NCBI RefSeq assembly: GCF_000718985.1
Contig: NZ_JODL01000035.1
Span: 1 to 39,727 of the forward strand
Source: Streptomyces megasporus
GTDB lineage: Bacteria; Actinomycetota; Actinomycetes; Streptomycetales; Streptomycetaceae
Direction of reading: 5' to 3'
Length of the DNA stretch: 39,727 nt
Positions 1 to 10,831 of this stretch are shown in pieces. The translations under genes were made by a program, and so were the position numbers. How positions within the stretch are numbered: position 1 is the first letter of the stretch; each line of letters starts with the position of its first letter. The notes beneath the pieces were generated by a model. The model saw only the letters and a list, made by a program, of their open reading frames with translations. It searched no databases and had not been told where the DNA came from.

Positions 1-1200
1 GTCGAGCACGCCTCCCGCAGCCGCGGCGCCGAGGGCCCGGACCTGGCCCTGCTCACCGACGGCCTGCGCGCCGAGCGCGAGCAGGGCATCACCATCGACG
101 TCGCCTACCGCTACTTCGCCACCCCGCGCAGACGGTTCGTCCTGGCCGACACTCCCGGCCACGTGCAGTACACCCGCAACATGGTCACCGGCGCCTCCAC
201 CGCCGAGCTGACCATCATCCTGGTGGACGCCCGCAACGGCGTGGTCGAGCAGACCCGCCGGCACGCCGCGGTCTCCGCCCTGCTGCGGGTGCCCCACGTG
301 GTGCTGGCCGTCAACAAGATGGACCTGGTGGACTACCGGGAGTCCGTCTTCTCCGCGATCGCCGGCGAGTTCGCCTCCTACGCCGCCTCGCTGGGCGTGC
401 CGGAGGTCACCGCCATCCCCATCTCGGCGCTGGTGGGCGACAACGTGGTGGAGCCCGGCGCCCACATGGGCTGGTACAGCGGCCCGACCGTCCTGGAGCA
501 CCTGGAGACGGTCCCGGTCAGCCACGACCTGGCGGCCTGCCCGGCCCGTTTCCCCGTCCAGTACGTCATCCGTCCGCAGACGCCCGAGCACCCCGACTAC
601 CGCGGCTACGCGGGCCAGGTCGCCTCCGGCGTCCTGCGCGTCGGGCAGTCGGTGACCGTACTGCCGTCGGGCCGCACCTCCACCATCGAGGCCATCGACG
701 CGCTCGGCCAGTCCGTCGAGGCCGCCTGGGCCCCCCAGTCCGTCACCGTCCGCCTGGCCGACGACCTCGACGTCTCCCGCGGCGATCTGATCGCCCCCAC
801 CGACGTCGCGCCGACCACCACCCAGGACGTCACCGCCACGGTCTGCCACCTGCACGACACCCCGCTGCGGGTGGGGCAGCGGGTGCTGCTGAAGCACACC
901 ACCCGCACCGTCAAGGCCATCGTGAAGGAGATCCCCTCCCGGCTGGCCCTGGACGACCTCTCCCTCCACCTCGAGCCCGGGGAGCTGGCCGCCAACGACA
1001 TCGGTCGGGTCCGGCTGCGCACCGCCGAGCCGCTGCCGTTGGACGCCTACGCGCTCTCCCGGCGCACCGGATCGTTTCTGCTGATCGATCCCGCCGACGG
1101 CGCCACCCTCACCGCGGGCATGGCCGGTGACGCGTTCGCCGAGGCCGCGCAGGCCACCAGGGCCGCCGACGCCGCGGAGGACGACGGATGGGACTTCTGA
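1..1200 (+). CDS. cysN: Sulfate adenylyltransferase subunit 1 (GTPase), 5' truncated
   Basis: The reading frame is open from base 1, so the N terminus, including the Walker A loop, lies outside the window; 399 residues remain. CysN is the GTPase subunit that with CysD makes adenosine phosphosulfate from sulfate and ATP in the cytoplasm. Visible GTPase parts are the switch I sequence GITIDVAYRYF, the G3 motif DTPGHVQY followed by TRNMVTGAS, and the G4 motif NKMD near base 313. The rest is the EF-Tu-like beta-barrel pair, ending in a short acidic tail (AEDDGWDF). It is followed by transporter and chelatase genes on the same strand, the usual end of an actinomycete cys operon. A NodQ/CysNC fusion is excluded because no APS kinase domain follows. 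Confidence 0.96.
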   Translation, partial: VEHASRSRGAEGPDLALLTDGLRAEREQGITIDVAYRYFATPRRRFVLADTPGHVQYTRNMVTGASTAELTIILVDARNGVVEQTRRHAAVSALLRVPHVVLAVNKMDLVDYRESVFSAIAGEFASYAASLGVPEVTAIPISALVGDNVVEPGAHMGWYSGPTVLEHLETVPVSHDLAACPARFPVQYVIRPQTPEHPDYRGYAGQVASGVLRVGQSVTVLPSGRTSTIEAIDALGQSVEAAWAPQSVTVRLADDLDVSRGDLIAPTDVAPTTTQDVTATVCHLHDTPLRVGQRVLLKHTTRTVKAIVKEIPSRLALDDLSLHLEPGELAANDIGRVRLRTAEPLPLDAYALSRRTGSFLLIDPADGATLTAGMAGDAFAEAAQATRAADAAEDDGWDF

Positions 1201-1394
1201 CCGTGACGGGCGCCGTTCCGGGCGGCCGAAGAGAGCCGGAGAGATGTCGCCGGTGACGTCCGAACCTCCGATGCCGCGCCTCCGGCGCGCCCGATCCGCC
1301 CGGTATGTCACGTACATCCCCGCCGCGCACGCCGGCGCCTCCCAGTCGTAGAGCCGCCCGTCAGGGTGGCGAACCACGAGAGGACTCCCCTGCT
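1201..1394 (+). other. Intergenic gap where a binding-protein gene would be expected
   Basis: This 194-base gap separates cysN from the ABC ATPase. It holds no substrate-binding lipoprotein gene. A 35-codon ATG frame at 1244-1351 has a GGAG just upstream but resembles nothing I know. A small hairpin (GCGCC-TCC-GGCGC) lies near 1275. The AGAGGA ribosome site of the ATPase gene is at 1379-1384. Confidence 0.5.
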
Positions 1395-2210
1395 GTGTCC
1401 ACCGAACTCGCCACCCCCGCCCCGGCGCCGTCCGTCACCGGTTCCGGGGCCGAGCGGCCCGGCCCGTACGCGGTGCGGCTCGACCACGTCTCGAAGTTCT
1501 TCGGTCCCCCCCGCGCCCGCCAGCAGGTGTTGGACGACATCGGACTGACGGTCGCTCCCGGGGAGTTCGTCTGCCTGCTGGGCGCCTCCGGCTGTGGCAA
1601 GTCCACGCTGCTCAACCTGGTCGCCGGACTGGACCGGCCGACCTCCGGCGAGGTGCGGGTGCCACACGGACGTCCGGCGCTGATGTTCCAGGACCACGCG
1701 CTCTTCCCGTGGCTGAGCGCCGGCCGCAACGTCGAACTGGCCCTCAAGCTCGCCGGGGTGTCCCGCGCCGAACGGCGTGAGCGCGCCGAGGAACTGCTGC
1801 GGCTGGTCCACCTGCCGGACGCCTACGGCAAGCGCGTCCACCAGCTCTCCGGCGGGATGCGGCAGCGCGTCGCGCTGGCCCGCTCCCTGGCCCAGGGCAG
1901 CCGGGTGCTGTTGATGGACGAGCCCTTCGCCGCGCTGGACGCGATCACCCGCGACCTGCTGCACGAGGAGCTCACCCGGGTGTGGAGCGAACGGAGACTG
2001 ACCGTCCTGTTCGTCACGCACAACGTGCGCGAGGCGGTCCGGCTCGGCCAACGGGTCGTGCTGCTGTCCTCCCGTCCGGGGCGCGTCGCGCGCGAGTGGC
2101 GGGTGGACATCCCCTACCCCCGCCGTATCGAGGACACCGAGGTCACCTCCCTCGCCCGGGAGATCACCGGCCATCTGCACGAGGAGATCGTCCGTCATGC
2201 CCGCCACTGA
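1395..2210 (+). CDS. ABC transporter ATP-binding protein, nitrate/sulfonate/taurine (SsuB/TauB) type
   Basis: This is the cytoplasmic ATPase of an import ABC transporter. Starting at GTG 1395 (AGAGGA about 10 bases upstream) it has 271 residues. An upstream in-frame GTG exists but would add 30 low-complexity residues. Walker A is GASGCGKST at residues 63-71, the Q-loop is MFQDHALFPW, the signature LSGGMRQR starts at 151, and Walker B with its glutamate is LLMDEP near 172-177, followed by the H-loop FVTHNVREA. The short HALFPW Q-loop region and the C-terminal VDIPYPRR are typical of SsuB/TauB/NrtD ATPases. The permease start overlaps its last 14 bases. Context after cysN suggests a sulfonate or sulfate-ester substrate, but specificity is inferred. 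Confidence 0.9.
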   Translation: MSTELATPAPAPSVTGSGAERPGPYAVRLDHVSKFFGPPRARQQVLDDIGLTVAPGEFVCLLGASGCGKSTLLNLVAGLDRPTSGEVRVPHGRPALMFQDHALFPWLSAGRNVELALKLAGVSRAERRERAEELLRLVHLPDAYGKRVHQLSGGMRQRVALARSLAQGSRVLLMDEPFAALDAITRDLLHEELTRVWSERRLTVLFVTHNVREAVRLGQRVVLLSSRPGRVAREWRVDIPYPRRIEDTEVTSLAREITGHLHEEIVRHARH

Positions 2211-3114
2211 CACCGAGGACTCCCGCCGGACCTCCGGGCCGGGCCCCCGGCGGCCGGAGACCGGGACCGACGGCTCCGGCGAGGTGGCCTCCGGCCTGGA
2301 CGCCCTGGAGTCCGCGGACTCCACGCCCGGTACCGCCTCGCGCCGGTTGCTGGCCAAGGTCGCGTCGCCGTTGGCGGCCCTCGCCCTGGTGCTGGCGCTG
2401 TGGCAGACGGCGTACGCGCTGGACTGGTCCGAGACCCTGCCGTCCCCGGCCGCCGTCCGGGGCGAGCTGACCGGAGCCTGGTCGGACGGCACCCTGCTGC
2501 CCGCGCTCGGCCACAGCCTGCTGCGCTGCCTGGCCGGCTTCGCCGCCTCCGTCGCGATCGGCGTCCCCCTGGGACTGCTGTTGACGAGACTGGCGCCGCT
2601 GCGCACGGTGCTGGGCCCGATCCTCTCCGCCGTGCAGTCCCTGCCGGCCGCCGCGCTGGTGCCGGTCGCGGTGATCGCGCTGGGGAACTCCGAGGGCGCG
2701 GTGTACGCCGTGGTGCTGCTCGGCGCCGTTCCCTCGATCGCCGTGGGGGTCACGGCCGCCGTCGACCAGGTGCCGCCGCTGCTGCTGCGGGCGGGCCGTT
2801 CGATGGGCGCCGGCGGACTGAACGGCGCCGTCCACGTCCTGGTGCCCGCCGCCCTGCCCGGCTTCGTGTCGGCGCTCCGGCAGGGCTGGACCTTCGGCTG
2901 GCGCGCCCTGATGACGGCCGAGCTGATCACGGCCACTCCCCTGCCCGGCATCGGCCGGATGCTGGACGAGGGACGACAGGGCGGCGAGATGAGCCTGGTG
3001 CTGGCCTCGGTGATGCTGATCCTGGCCGTCGGCGTGGTCGTCGAGTCGCTGCTGTTCTCCCCCGTGGAACGCCGCGTCCTGCGCAGCCGCGGGCTGGCCT
3101 CGACCGGAAGGTGA
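2197..3114 (+). CDS. ABC transporter permease, SsuC/TauC type
   Basis: This is the membrane permease partner of the preceding ATPase, 305 residues, with ATG overlapping the upstream stop by 14 bases (translational coupling). About 45 polar N-terminal residues precede the first hydrophobic segment (LAALALVLALWQTAYAL). Five to six further segments follow, including SVAIGVPLGLLLTRL, ALVPVAVIALG, AVVLLGAVPSIAVGV and LVLASVMLILAVGVVVESLLF. The EAA-like loop that contacts the ATPase is RAGRSMGAGGLNGAVHVLVPAALPG in shape, with the conserved Gly and the final alanine-leucine-proline. It belongs to the BPD_transp family of sulfonate/nitrate/taurine importers. The substrate is inferred from the cys context. 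A solute-binding protein is not encoded beside it. Confidence 0.9.
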   Translation: MPATDTEDSRRTSGPGPRRPETGTDGSGEVASGLDALESADSTPGTASRRLLAKVASPLAALALVLALWQTAYALDWSETLPSPAAVRGELTGAWSDGTLLPALGHSLLRCLAGFAASVAIGVPLGLLLTRLAPLRTVLGPILSAVQSLPAAALVPVAVIALGNSEGAVYAVVLLGAVPSIAVGVTAAVDQVPPLLLRAGRSMGAGGLNGAVHVLVPAALPGFVSALRQGWTFGWRALMTAELITATPLPGIGRMLDEGRQGGEMSLVLASVMLILAVGVVVESLLFSPVERRVLRSRGLASTGR

Positions 3115-3122
3115 ACGACACC

Positions 3123-3911
3123 GTGCGAACCCTCCCCCTGCCCTCCGGCCACCCCGCCCTGCTGGTCGTCGCCCACGGCAGCCGCGACCCCCGGCACGCG
3201 GCGACCGTGGCGGCCCTGTGCGAGCGGCTGCGGGCGCTCCGCCCCGAGGTGCGGGTCGAGGTCGGCCACCTGGACTTCAACACCCCCTCCGTGCCCCAAG
3301 CGCTCACCCGCCTGCACGCCGAGGGCGTGCGTCGGGTGGTGGCCCTGCCGCTGCTGCTCACCCGCGCCTTCCACGCCAAGACCGACATCCCGGCGGTGTT
3401 GGGCGAGAGCGTCGCCCGGCTGCCGAGGCTGACCGTCCACCAGGCCGCGGTGCTGGGCCCGGACCGGCTGCTGACCGCCGCCCTGGAGCGGCGGCTGTAC
3501 GAGGCCGGGCTGCGGCCCGGCGACGAACGCTCGACCGGGGTCGTGCTGGCCTCGGCGGGCTCCAGTGACCCGGAGGCGATCGCGGTGATCGCAGACATCG
3601 CGCGGGAGTGGCGGCGTACCGCCGGTTGGTGCGCCGTGCGACCCGCGTTCGCCTCCGCATCCCTTCCCCGCACCGCGGACGCCGTCCGGCGCCTGCGCGC
3701 GGAGGGCGTACGGCGGGTGGCCGTCGCCCCGTACGTCATCGCGCCCGGCCGACTGCCGGACCGCATCGCCGCGGGCGCCCACGAGGCGGACGCGGACCTG
3801 CTCGCCCCGGTGCTGGGCGACGCGCCGGAGCTGGTCGAGCTGCTGGCCCTCCGCTACGACGAGGCGTTGGCGGACTGGGCGGCGGCCGGGTGCGTCCCCG
3901 TCAGCGCGTGA
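3123..3911 (+). CDS. Sirohydrochlorin chelatase-like protein (CbiX/SirB family)
   Basis: This is a two-lobed CbiX-type chelatase of about 262 residues that would insert Fe2+ (or Co2+) into sirohydrochlorin, giving siroheme for the sulfite reductase of the same pathway. The N-terminal motif LLVVAHGSRDPRHAATV carries the first metal/tetrapyrrole histidine, and LLLTRAFHAKTDIPAVL carries the second. The C-terminal lobe (GVVLASAGSSDPEA and VAPYVIAPGRLPDRI) is a diverged repeat of the fold. I chose GTG 3123, with GGAAGG 11 bases upstream. GTG 3111, which overlaps the permease stop as GTGA, is the alternative. Its stop overlaps the 3' end of the converging DUF1697 gene by 11 bases. Confidence 0.88.
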   Translation: MRTLPLPSGHPALLVVAHGSRDPRHAATVAALCERLRALRPEVRVEVGHLDFNTPSVPQALTRLHAEGVRRVVALPLLLTRAFHAKTDIPAVLGESVARLPRLTVHQAAVLGPDRLLTAALERRLYEAGLRPGDERSTGVVLASAGSSDPEAIAVIADIAREWRRTAGWCAVRPAFASASLPRTADAVRRLRAEGVRRVAVAPYVIAPGRLPDRIAAGAHEADADLLAPVLGDAPELVELLALRYDEALADWAAAGCVPVSA

Positions 3912-4497
3912 CCATCTCCAGCAGTCTGGTGACCGTGCGCCAGTTGCGGCCCGTGACGGTGCGGCCCCGGCAGGCCGTCTCCAGGGCGCCGGGCAGCCTG
4001 CTGCGGCCCATGCCCTCGGGGAACCAGCAGTACAGCTCGCGCTCCCCGACGCGGAACTCGTCCGGCGCGAAGGCCGCGGCGTCCACGGCGGCCAGCCGTT
4101 CGGCGTCGGGGGCGCGGTCGAGGAAGAGCACCAGCAGCTTGGCCGGGTCCAGGTCGGCGGCCGGGTAGGGGCAGGCGTCGACCGCCGCCCGCAGTTCGCC
4201 GGCGGAGCGGACCAGGCAGGAGACGGTGAAGCCGAACCGCGCGGCGATCGCCGCCTCCAACTCGCCCGCCAGCTCCCCCGGGCTCCGTCGCCCGGCGGCG
4301 AAGACGGCGTTCCCGCTGTTGACGTAGGTGCGCACGTCCTCCCAGCCGAGCCCCGCCAGCACCGCGCGCAGCTCGGCCATGGGGACCTTCTTGTTCCCGC
4401 CGACGTTGATCCCGCGCAACAGCGCCGCGTACCTCTCCGGCTCCTCCGGCTCTCCCGGCTTCTCCGACTTGTTCGACCGTCCCGTCACACCCGTCAT
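3901..4497 (-). CDS. DUF1697 family protein
   Basis: This 198-residue cytoplasmic protein belongs to the DUF1697 family, recognised from RYAALLRGINVGGNKKVPMAELRAVLAGLGWEDVRTYVNSGNAVF, the hallmark N-terminal block, and from the C-terminal ETACRGRTVTGRNWRTVTRLLEM. The biochemical role of the family is unknown to me. ATG 4497 is chosen because a TAGGCT box at 4505-4510 ends 7 bases upstream, the geometry of a leaderless transcript. A TTG at 4527 would add ten residues but lies upstream of that box. Residues about 4-18 (GVTGRSNKSEKPGEPEEPE) are a charged low-complexity lead-in. Its 3' end overlaps the chelatase gene tail to tail. Confidence 0.85.
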   Translation of the reverse strand: MTGVTGRSNKSEKPGEPEEPERYAALLRGINVGGNKKVPMAELRAVLAGLGWEDVRTYVNSGNAVFAAGRRSPGELAGELEAAIAARFGFTVSCLVRSAGELRAAVDACPYPAADLDPAKLLVLFLDRAPDAERLAAVDAAAFAPDEFRVGERELYCWFPEGMGRSRLPGALETACRGRTVTGRNWRTVTRLLEMVTR

Positions 4498-4504
4498 GCT
4501 CGTC

Positions 4505-4510
4505 AGCCTA
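4505..4510 (-). promoter_or_regulatory. -10 box, leaderless start of DUF1697 gene
   Basis: TAGGCT on the minus strand is followed by exactly 7 bases and then ATG. This places the transcription start at or beside the start codon. No convincing -35 is visible 17-18 bases upstream. Confidence 0.4.
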
Positions 4511-4566
4511 GTGACAGGGTGTGACAACGGGCGCCGGCTCGGTCACCGGGCGGATCGCGCGGCCGG

Positions 4567-5886
4567 TCAGGAGACCGGACGGGAGTCCGTCCACACCGAC
4601 TCGAACTCCTCGCGGTAGATGTGGAACAGCCCGTGTTCGCCGCCCTCCCCCGCGGGACCGCCGTGGCCGCCCCCGTGAGCGCTTCCGTGGACGCCTCCCT
4701 GGACGCCCCCGTGGGCGCTTGCGCGTACGCCCCCGTGGACGAGGTCCCGGCCGCCGCCGCGCAGCACGTAGACCGGGGTCTCCATGCCGCGGACCCGCCG
4801 CAGGTACGACTGGACCACCGCGATGCCGTCCGGACCGTCGCCGTCGACGAGGTAGGCGGTGAAGCGCGGGGTCTCGTCGAAGACATGGATCTCGAACGCG
4901 CCCGCGTCGCGCACCCGGGAGCGGACCCGACGCATGTGGAGGATGTTCATCTCCACCGAACGGCTCAGCTCGCCCTTCTTCAGCCCCAGCTCCCGCTCCC
5001 GGCGCCGCACCGCGCTGCTGGCCGGGTTGAGGAAGAGCAGCCGCACCCGGCAGCCGGAGTCGGCCAGCCGCATCAGCCGCCGTCCCGAGTAGTTCTGGAC
5101 CAGCAGGTTGAGCCCTATGCCGATGGCGTCCAGGCGGCGCGCCCCGCCGAACAGGTCCTCGGCCGGGATCTGCCGTTGGAGCCGCACCCGGTCCGGGTGG
5201 ACGCCGACGACGTCCGCGAAGCGGTCCCCGATCAGCTCCTCCACCGCGTCCACCGGCAGCCGGTGGGCGGAGGGCACCTCCCGGCCCGCGCCCAGCAGGT
5301 CCAGCAGCCGGGCCGAGATCCGCTCGGCCTGGGCGAGCACGGCCGGGGAGAGCGCGCGGTTGCGCGCCACCGCGCTGCGGGCCACCTCCAGCTCGTCCAG
5401 GGCCAGCTCCAGCTCGCGCCGGCCGTCGAAGTACGGTTCGAAGCAGGGCCAGTGCTGGACCATCAGCTCGCGGAGCTGGGGCAGGGTCAGGAACGACAGC
5501 AGGTTGTCGTCCGCCGGGTCGAGCAGGTAGCCCTTGCGGCGGCTGACCTCCCGTACGGCCACCGCCCGCTGGACCCACTCCTGTCCGGCCGGGCCGGCCG
5601 CCGCCACCACCCACTCCTCGCCGTGCACCGGCTCGTAGACGGGGCGCAGCACCGCCGCCACCACCGCGCGCAGCCGCTGCTCCACGAGGTTGAGCCAGAT
5701 GTACGCCCGGCCCGCGCGCTGCGCGCGCAGGCGCACCTCGGCCCAGTCCTCGGCGTCCCAGCGCAGGTCCGTGCCGATCTCCATCGGACGTGCCAGGGAC
5801 ACCGTGCCGGGCGGCACTCCGGACGGATCGGCGGCCCCGCCCTCGCCCCCGTCACCTGGGGGGAGCTCAAGCCCTCCCGAGCTCAA
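4567..5886 (-). CDS. SAV2148 family HEPN domain-containing protein
   Basis: A conserved Streptomyces protein of unknown function, about 439 residues. The central part (RAYIWLNLVEQRLRAVVAAVLRP, then LLDPADDNLLSFLTLPQLRELMVQHWPCFEPYF, then ARNRALS) is the HEPN-like region. The C-terminal part (FGGARRLDAIGIGLNLLVQNYSGRRLMRLADSGCRVRLLFLNP, ending HVFDETPRFTAYLVDGD and SYLRRVRG) looks like a degenerate phospholipase-D-like sensor fold, which is my inference. TTG 5886 is chosen because LSSGGLELPPGD matches where I recall homologues starting and GGAAGG sits 11 bases upstream. A TTG at 5922 falls almost inside the -10 box. Near the C terminus a stretch of HGG-type tetrapeptide repeats interrupts the conserved sequence. 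Confidence 0.85.
   Translation of the reverse strand: MSSGGLELPPGDGGEGGAADPSGVPPGTVSLARPMEIGTDLRWDAEDWAEVRLRAQRAGRAYIWLNLVEQRLRAVVAAVLRPVYEPVHGEEWVVAAAGPAGQEWVQRAVAVREVSRRKGYLLDPADDNLLSFLTLPQLRELMVQHWPCFEPYFDGRRELELALDELEVARSAVARNRALSPAVLAQAERISARLLDLLGAGREVPSAHRLPVDAVEELIGDRFADVVGVHPDRVRLQRQIPAEDLFGGARRLDAIGIGLNLLVQNYSGRRLMRLADSGCRVRLLFLNPASSAVRRRERELGLKKGELSRSVEMNILHMRRVRSRVRDAGAFEIHVFDETPRFTAYLVDGDGPDGIAVVQSYLRRVRGMETPVYVLRGGGRDLVHGGVRASAHGGVQGGVHGSAHGGGHGGPAGEGGEHGLFHIYREEFESVWTDSRPVS
4669..4740. repeat. 12-bp tandem repeat inside the SAV2148-family gene
   Basis: Six imperfect 12-base units (for example GCCCCCGTGGAC, GCTTCCGTGGAC, GCCTCCCTGGAC) run head to tail. On the minus strand they encode a four-residue period of the form (V/A)(H/Q)G(G/S), so length changes by whole units keep the frame. 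Confidence 0.8.
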
Positions 5887-5924
5887 CCTGTGCACCGCCT
5901 TCCGGACCCGCTGTTCGATCAAGG

Positions 5925-5930
5925 AGCCTA
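5925..5930 (-). promoter_or_regulatory. -10 box upstream of the SAV2148-family gene
   Basis: TAGGCT on the minus strand would start RNA near 5918, about 32 bases before the chosen TTG at 5886. No clear -35 is seen. The divergent glgX side of this gap (5931-6091) also holds TTGTTC with an AGATAA-like element 18 bases on, near 5976-6006, a weak forward promoter candidate. Confidence 0.35.
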
Positions 5931-6091
5931 CTGCGCCCCCCGAATGGACCGCAGCAGTATCCCCCCACCAAGTTCCTTTGTTCGTACGCTCGACCGGGGG
6001 AAGATAAATGTTGCGTGCGCCCGGTGCGCCGGTGCTGCGCGAGGATGCAGCGACGGACGGATGTCAGAAGACCGCGACAGGAAGAGTCGAC

Positions 6092-8206
<2,115 letters not shown>

Positions 8207-8287
8207 ACGGCGCCGGGGCCACCCGTCCGGCGGTCGGGCGGTCACCCGGGCGGCCCGTGACGGGTTCGGGCGTCGCGGGCCGGGAAC

Positions 8288-10780
8288 ATGCGCTACATGT
8301 CCTCCCAACCGTCCCCTGTCGGGTGGGCCTCCCGACCCGTGCCGACCGCCACCTACCGGCTCCAGCTCCAACCGCGGTTCCCGTTCTCCGCCGCCGCGGC
8401 GGCGGTGCCCCACATCGCCTCGCTCGGGGTGTCGCACCTGCACCTGTCCCCGGTGCTGGAGGCGGTGCCCGGCTCCGAGCACGGCTACGACGTGACCGGG
8501 CACGCCCGGGTGCGGGAGGAGCTGGGCGGCGAGGAGGGCCTACGGGCGCTGGCGCGCACCGCCCGGGAGCACGGCCTGGGCATCGTGCTGGACATCGTGC
8601 CGAACCACATGGGCGTCCCCGTGCCCGAACGGCTCAACGAGCCGCTGTGGGAGGTGCTGCGCGAGGGTCCCGCCTCCCCGTACGCCCGCTGGTTCGACAT
8701 CGACTGGGAGGCCGGCGACGGTCGTGTGCTGCTGCCGGTGCTCGGCGGGCGGCTGGGCGACGAGCTGGCGGCCATGACGGTGCGGGGCGGGGTCCTGGCC
8801 TACCACGACCACCGCTTCCCGCTGCGCGAGGGCACCGAGCGCCTGCCGCTGCCCGAGCTGCTGGACGCCCAGCACTACCGGCTCGCCTGGTGGCGTCTGG
8901 CCCGCACCGAGCTGAACTACCGCCGGTTCTTCACCATCTCCGACCTGATCGGCGTCCGAGTGGAGGACCCGGAGGTCTTCGCCGCCACCCACGCGCGCGT
9001 GCTGCGGCTGATGCGCGAGGGCGTGGTGGACGGGCTGCGGATCGACCACCCCGACGGGCTGGCCGACCCCGGGGCGTACCTGCTGCGGCTCCACGAGGAG
9101 ACCGGCGGGGCCTGGACGGTGGTGGAGAAGATCCTCGCCCGCCACGAGCGGCTGCCCGTCTCCTGGCCGGTCGCCGGGACCACCGGCTACGACGCGCTGC
9201 ACCGCGTGGACGGACTCTTCGTCGATCCGGAGGGACTGGCCGAACTGACCGACGTCTACCGGGAGTTCACCGGGGTCGTGGCGGACCTCGGCGGCGAGTG
9301 GGAGGCGACCGTGCGGCGGGCCGCTCGGGAGGTCGTCACCCACGACCTGGCCGCCGAGGTCGAACGGCTCACCCGGGTGGCCGTCGCGGTGTGCGAGGCC
9401 GCCCCCGACGCGGCGCTGCGCGACCATGCGCCCTGGGCGCTGCGCACCGCGATCCGGGAGGTGCTGGCGCGTCTCCCGGTGTACCGGCCGTACGTCACCG
9501 CGGGCGGGCCGGTGGGCGCGGAGGACCGGGCGATGCTGGAGGAGGCGGCCGAGGCCGCGCGGGAGGCGTTCGCCGTGCCGGAGGAGGCCGCCTCGGTGGA
9601 CGTGGTGCGGGACCTGGCGCTGGGACAGCTCGGCGACGGGGAGGCGCAGCGGGACTTCTGCGCGCGCTTCGCGCAGGTCGGCGCGGCGCTGCGGGCCAAG
9701 TCCGAGGAGGACACCGCCTTCTACCGCTACGCGCCGCTGCTGTCGGCGACCGAGGTGGGTGGGAATCCGGGCCGGCCCGAGGTGGCGCCGGAGGAGTTCC
9801 ACGCGTACTGCGCGCGCGTCCAGCGCGACTGGCCGACGACCGGCACGGTGCTGTCCACGCACGACACCAAGCGGAGCGCGGACGTGCGGGCGGCGATCGC
9901 GGTGTTGAGCGAGTGTCCGCGGCGGTGGGCGAAGCTGCTGGAGCGCGTGACCGAGGAGACCCTCCGGACGAGCGGTGTGGAGGCACCGGACCGCCATGTG
10001 GCGTGGGTGGCCTGGCAGACGGCGTACGGCATGGGCCTCCCGTGCCGGGAACGGTTGGTGCCCGCGCTGCTGAAGGCCGTACGGGAGGCGGGGGTGCGCA
10101 CGAGCTGGACGGAGCCGGACCCCGCCTACGAGGCGGACGTCGAGCGTTTCGCCACGGCCGGTCCGGGCGGGCCGCCGCCGCACGCGGTCACCGCCTTCGC
10201 CGAGGGGCTGCGGGAGCCGGTGCGGGCCAATGTGCTCGGCGCGGCCCTGCTGCACCTGACCATGCCGGGGGTGCCGGACGTCTACATGGGCACCGAGGGC
10301 GTCTACGCGGCGCTGGTCGATCCCGACAACCGGCGGCTGCCCGAGTTCCCCGCCGACCGGTCCGGCGGGACGGACGAGGGGAGCCGGGAGGACGGGACGG
10401 AGGACGGTGCGGAGGCCGAGGAGACGCCCGACGGTTTTCCTCCCGGACTGTCGCGCGAGAAGCGGCGTTTGACCGAGGCGGCCCTGCGGCTGCGGCGGGA
10501 GCACCCGGAGTGGTTCGGCGCGGCGGCGTCGTACGAGCCGCTGCGCGCCGAGGGACCGGCGGCCGGGCACTGTGTGGCGTACGCGCGCTCCGGCTCGGTC
10601 GTCGCCGTGGTCACCCGGCTCTCGCTGCGGCTGGCGGAGGCGGGCGGCTGGCGGGAGACCTCGCTGGAGCTGCCGCCGGGCCGGTGGCGCGACCTGCTGG
10701 GCGGGCGGAAGGCGGAGGGGCGCCACACGGTGGCGGAGCTGCTGGTGGACTCCCCGGTCGCCCTGCTGGTCCGCGACTGA
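8288..10780 (+). CDS. treY: Maltooligosyl trehalose synthase TreY
   Basis: TreY turns the reducing-end alpha-1,4 bond of a maltodextrin into the alpha-1,1 bond of trehalose by intramolecular transglucosylation. The protein is 830 residues, slightly longer than most. PTATYRLQLQPRFPFSAAAAAVPHIASLGVSHLHLSPVLEA is the family start. Catalytic residues are Asp253 in GLRIDHPDGLADP, Glu280 in WTVVEKIL and Asp526 in LSTHDTKRSADVR. An acidic insert (GGTDEGSREDGTEDGAEAEE) near residue 695 may account for the extra length. ATG 8288 or 8297 are both possible, with GGGAAC just before the first. It acts with GlgX (upstream) and TreZ (12697). Confidence 0.96.
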   Translation: MRYMSSQPSPVGWASRPVPTATYRLQLQPRFPFSAAAAAVPHIASLGVSHLHLSPVLEAVPGSEHGYDVTGHARVREELGGEEGLRALARTAREHGLGIVLDIVPNHMGVPVPERLNEPLWEVLREGPASPYARWFDIDWEAGDGRVLLPVLGGRLGDELAAMTVRGGVLAYHDHRFPLREGTERLPLPELLDAQHYRLAWWRLARTELNYRRFFTISDLIGVRVEDPEVFAATHARVLRLMREGVVDGLRIDHPDGLADPGAYLLRLHEETGGAWTVVEKILARHERLPVSWPVAGTTGYDALHRVDGLFVDPEGLAELTDVYREFTGVVADLGGEWEATVRRAAREVVTHDLAAEVERLTRVAVAVCEAAPDAALRDHAPWALRTAIREVLARLPVYRPYVTAGGPVGAEDRAMLEEAAEAAREAFAVPEEAASVDVVRDLALGQLGDGEAQRDFCARFAQVGAALRAKSEEDTAFYRYAPLLSATEVGGNPGRPEVAPEEFHAYCARVQRDWPTTGTVLSTHDTKRSADVRAAIAVLSECPRRWAKLLERVTEETLRTSGVEAPDRHVAWVAWQTAYGMGLPCRERLVPALLKAVREAGVRTSWTEPDPAYEADVERFATAGPGGPPPHAVTAFAEGLREPVRANVLGAALLHLTMPGVPDVYMGTEGVYAALVDPDNRRLPEFPADRSGGTDEGSREDGTEDGAEAEETPDGFPPGLSREKRRLTEAALRLRREHPEWFGAAASYEPLRAEGPAAGHCVAYARSGSVVAVVTRLSLRLAEAGGWRETSLELPPGRWRDLLGGRKAEGRHTVAELLVDSPVALLVRD

Positions 10781-10831
10781 CCCGACGCGGCCCCCGGAGA
10801 ACACGGACGAACGAGGCGAGGTGAGGGGGTG

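Noticed and set aside
1244..1351. 35-codon frame in the cysN/ATPase gap
   Set aside because: A GGAG lies too close to the ATG and the peptide has no cysteine run or other leader-peptide sign; not enough to call a gene.
3901..3911. Overlap of the chelatase and DUF1697 genes as a sequencing error or frameshift
   Set aside because: Both proteins reach a natural C terminus for their family, so an 11-base tail-to-tail overlap is genuine.
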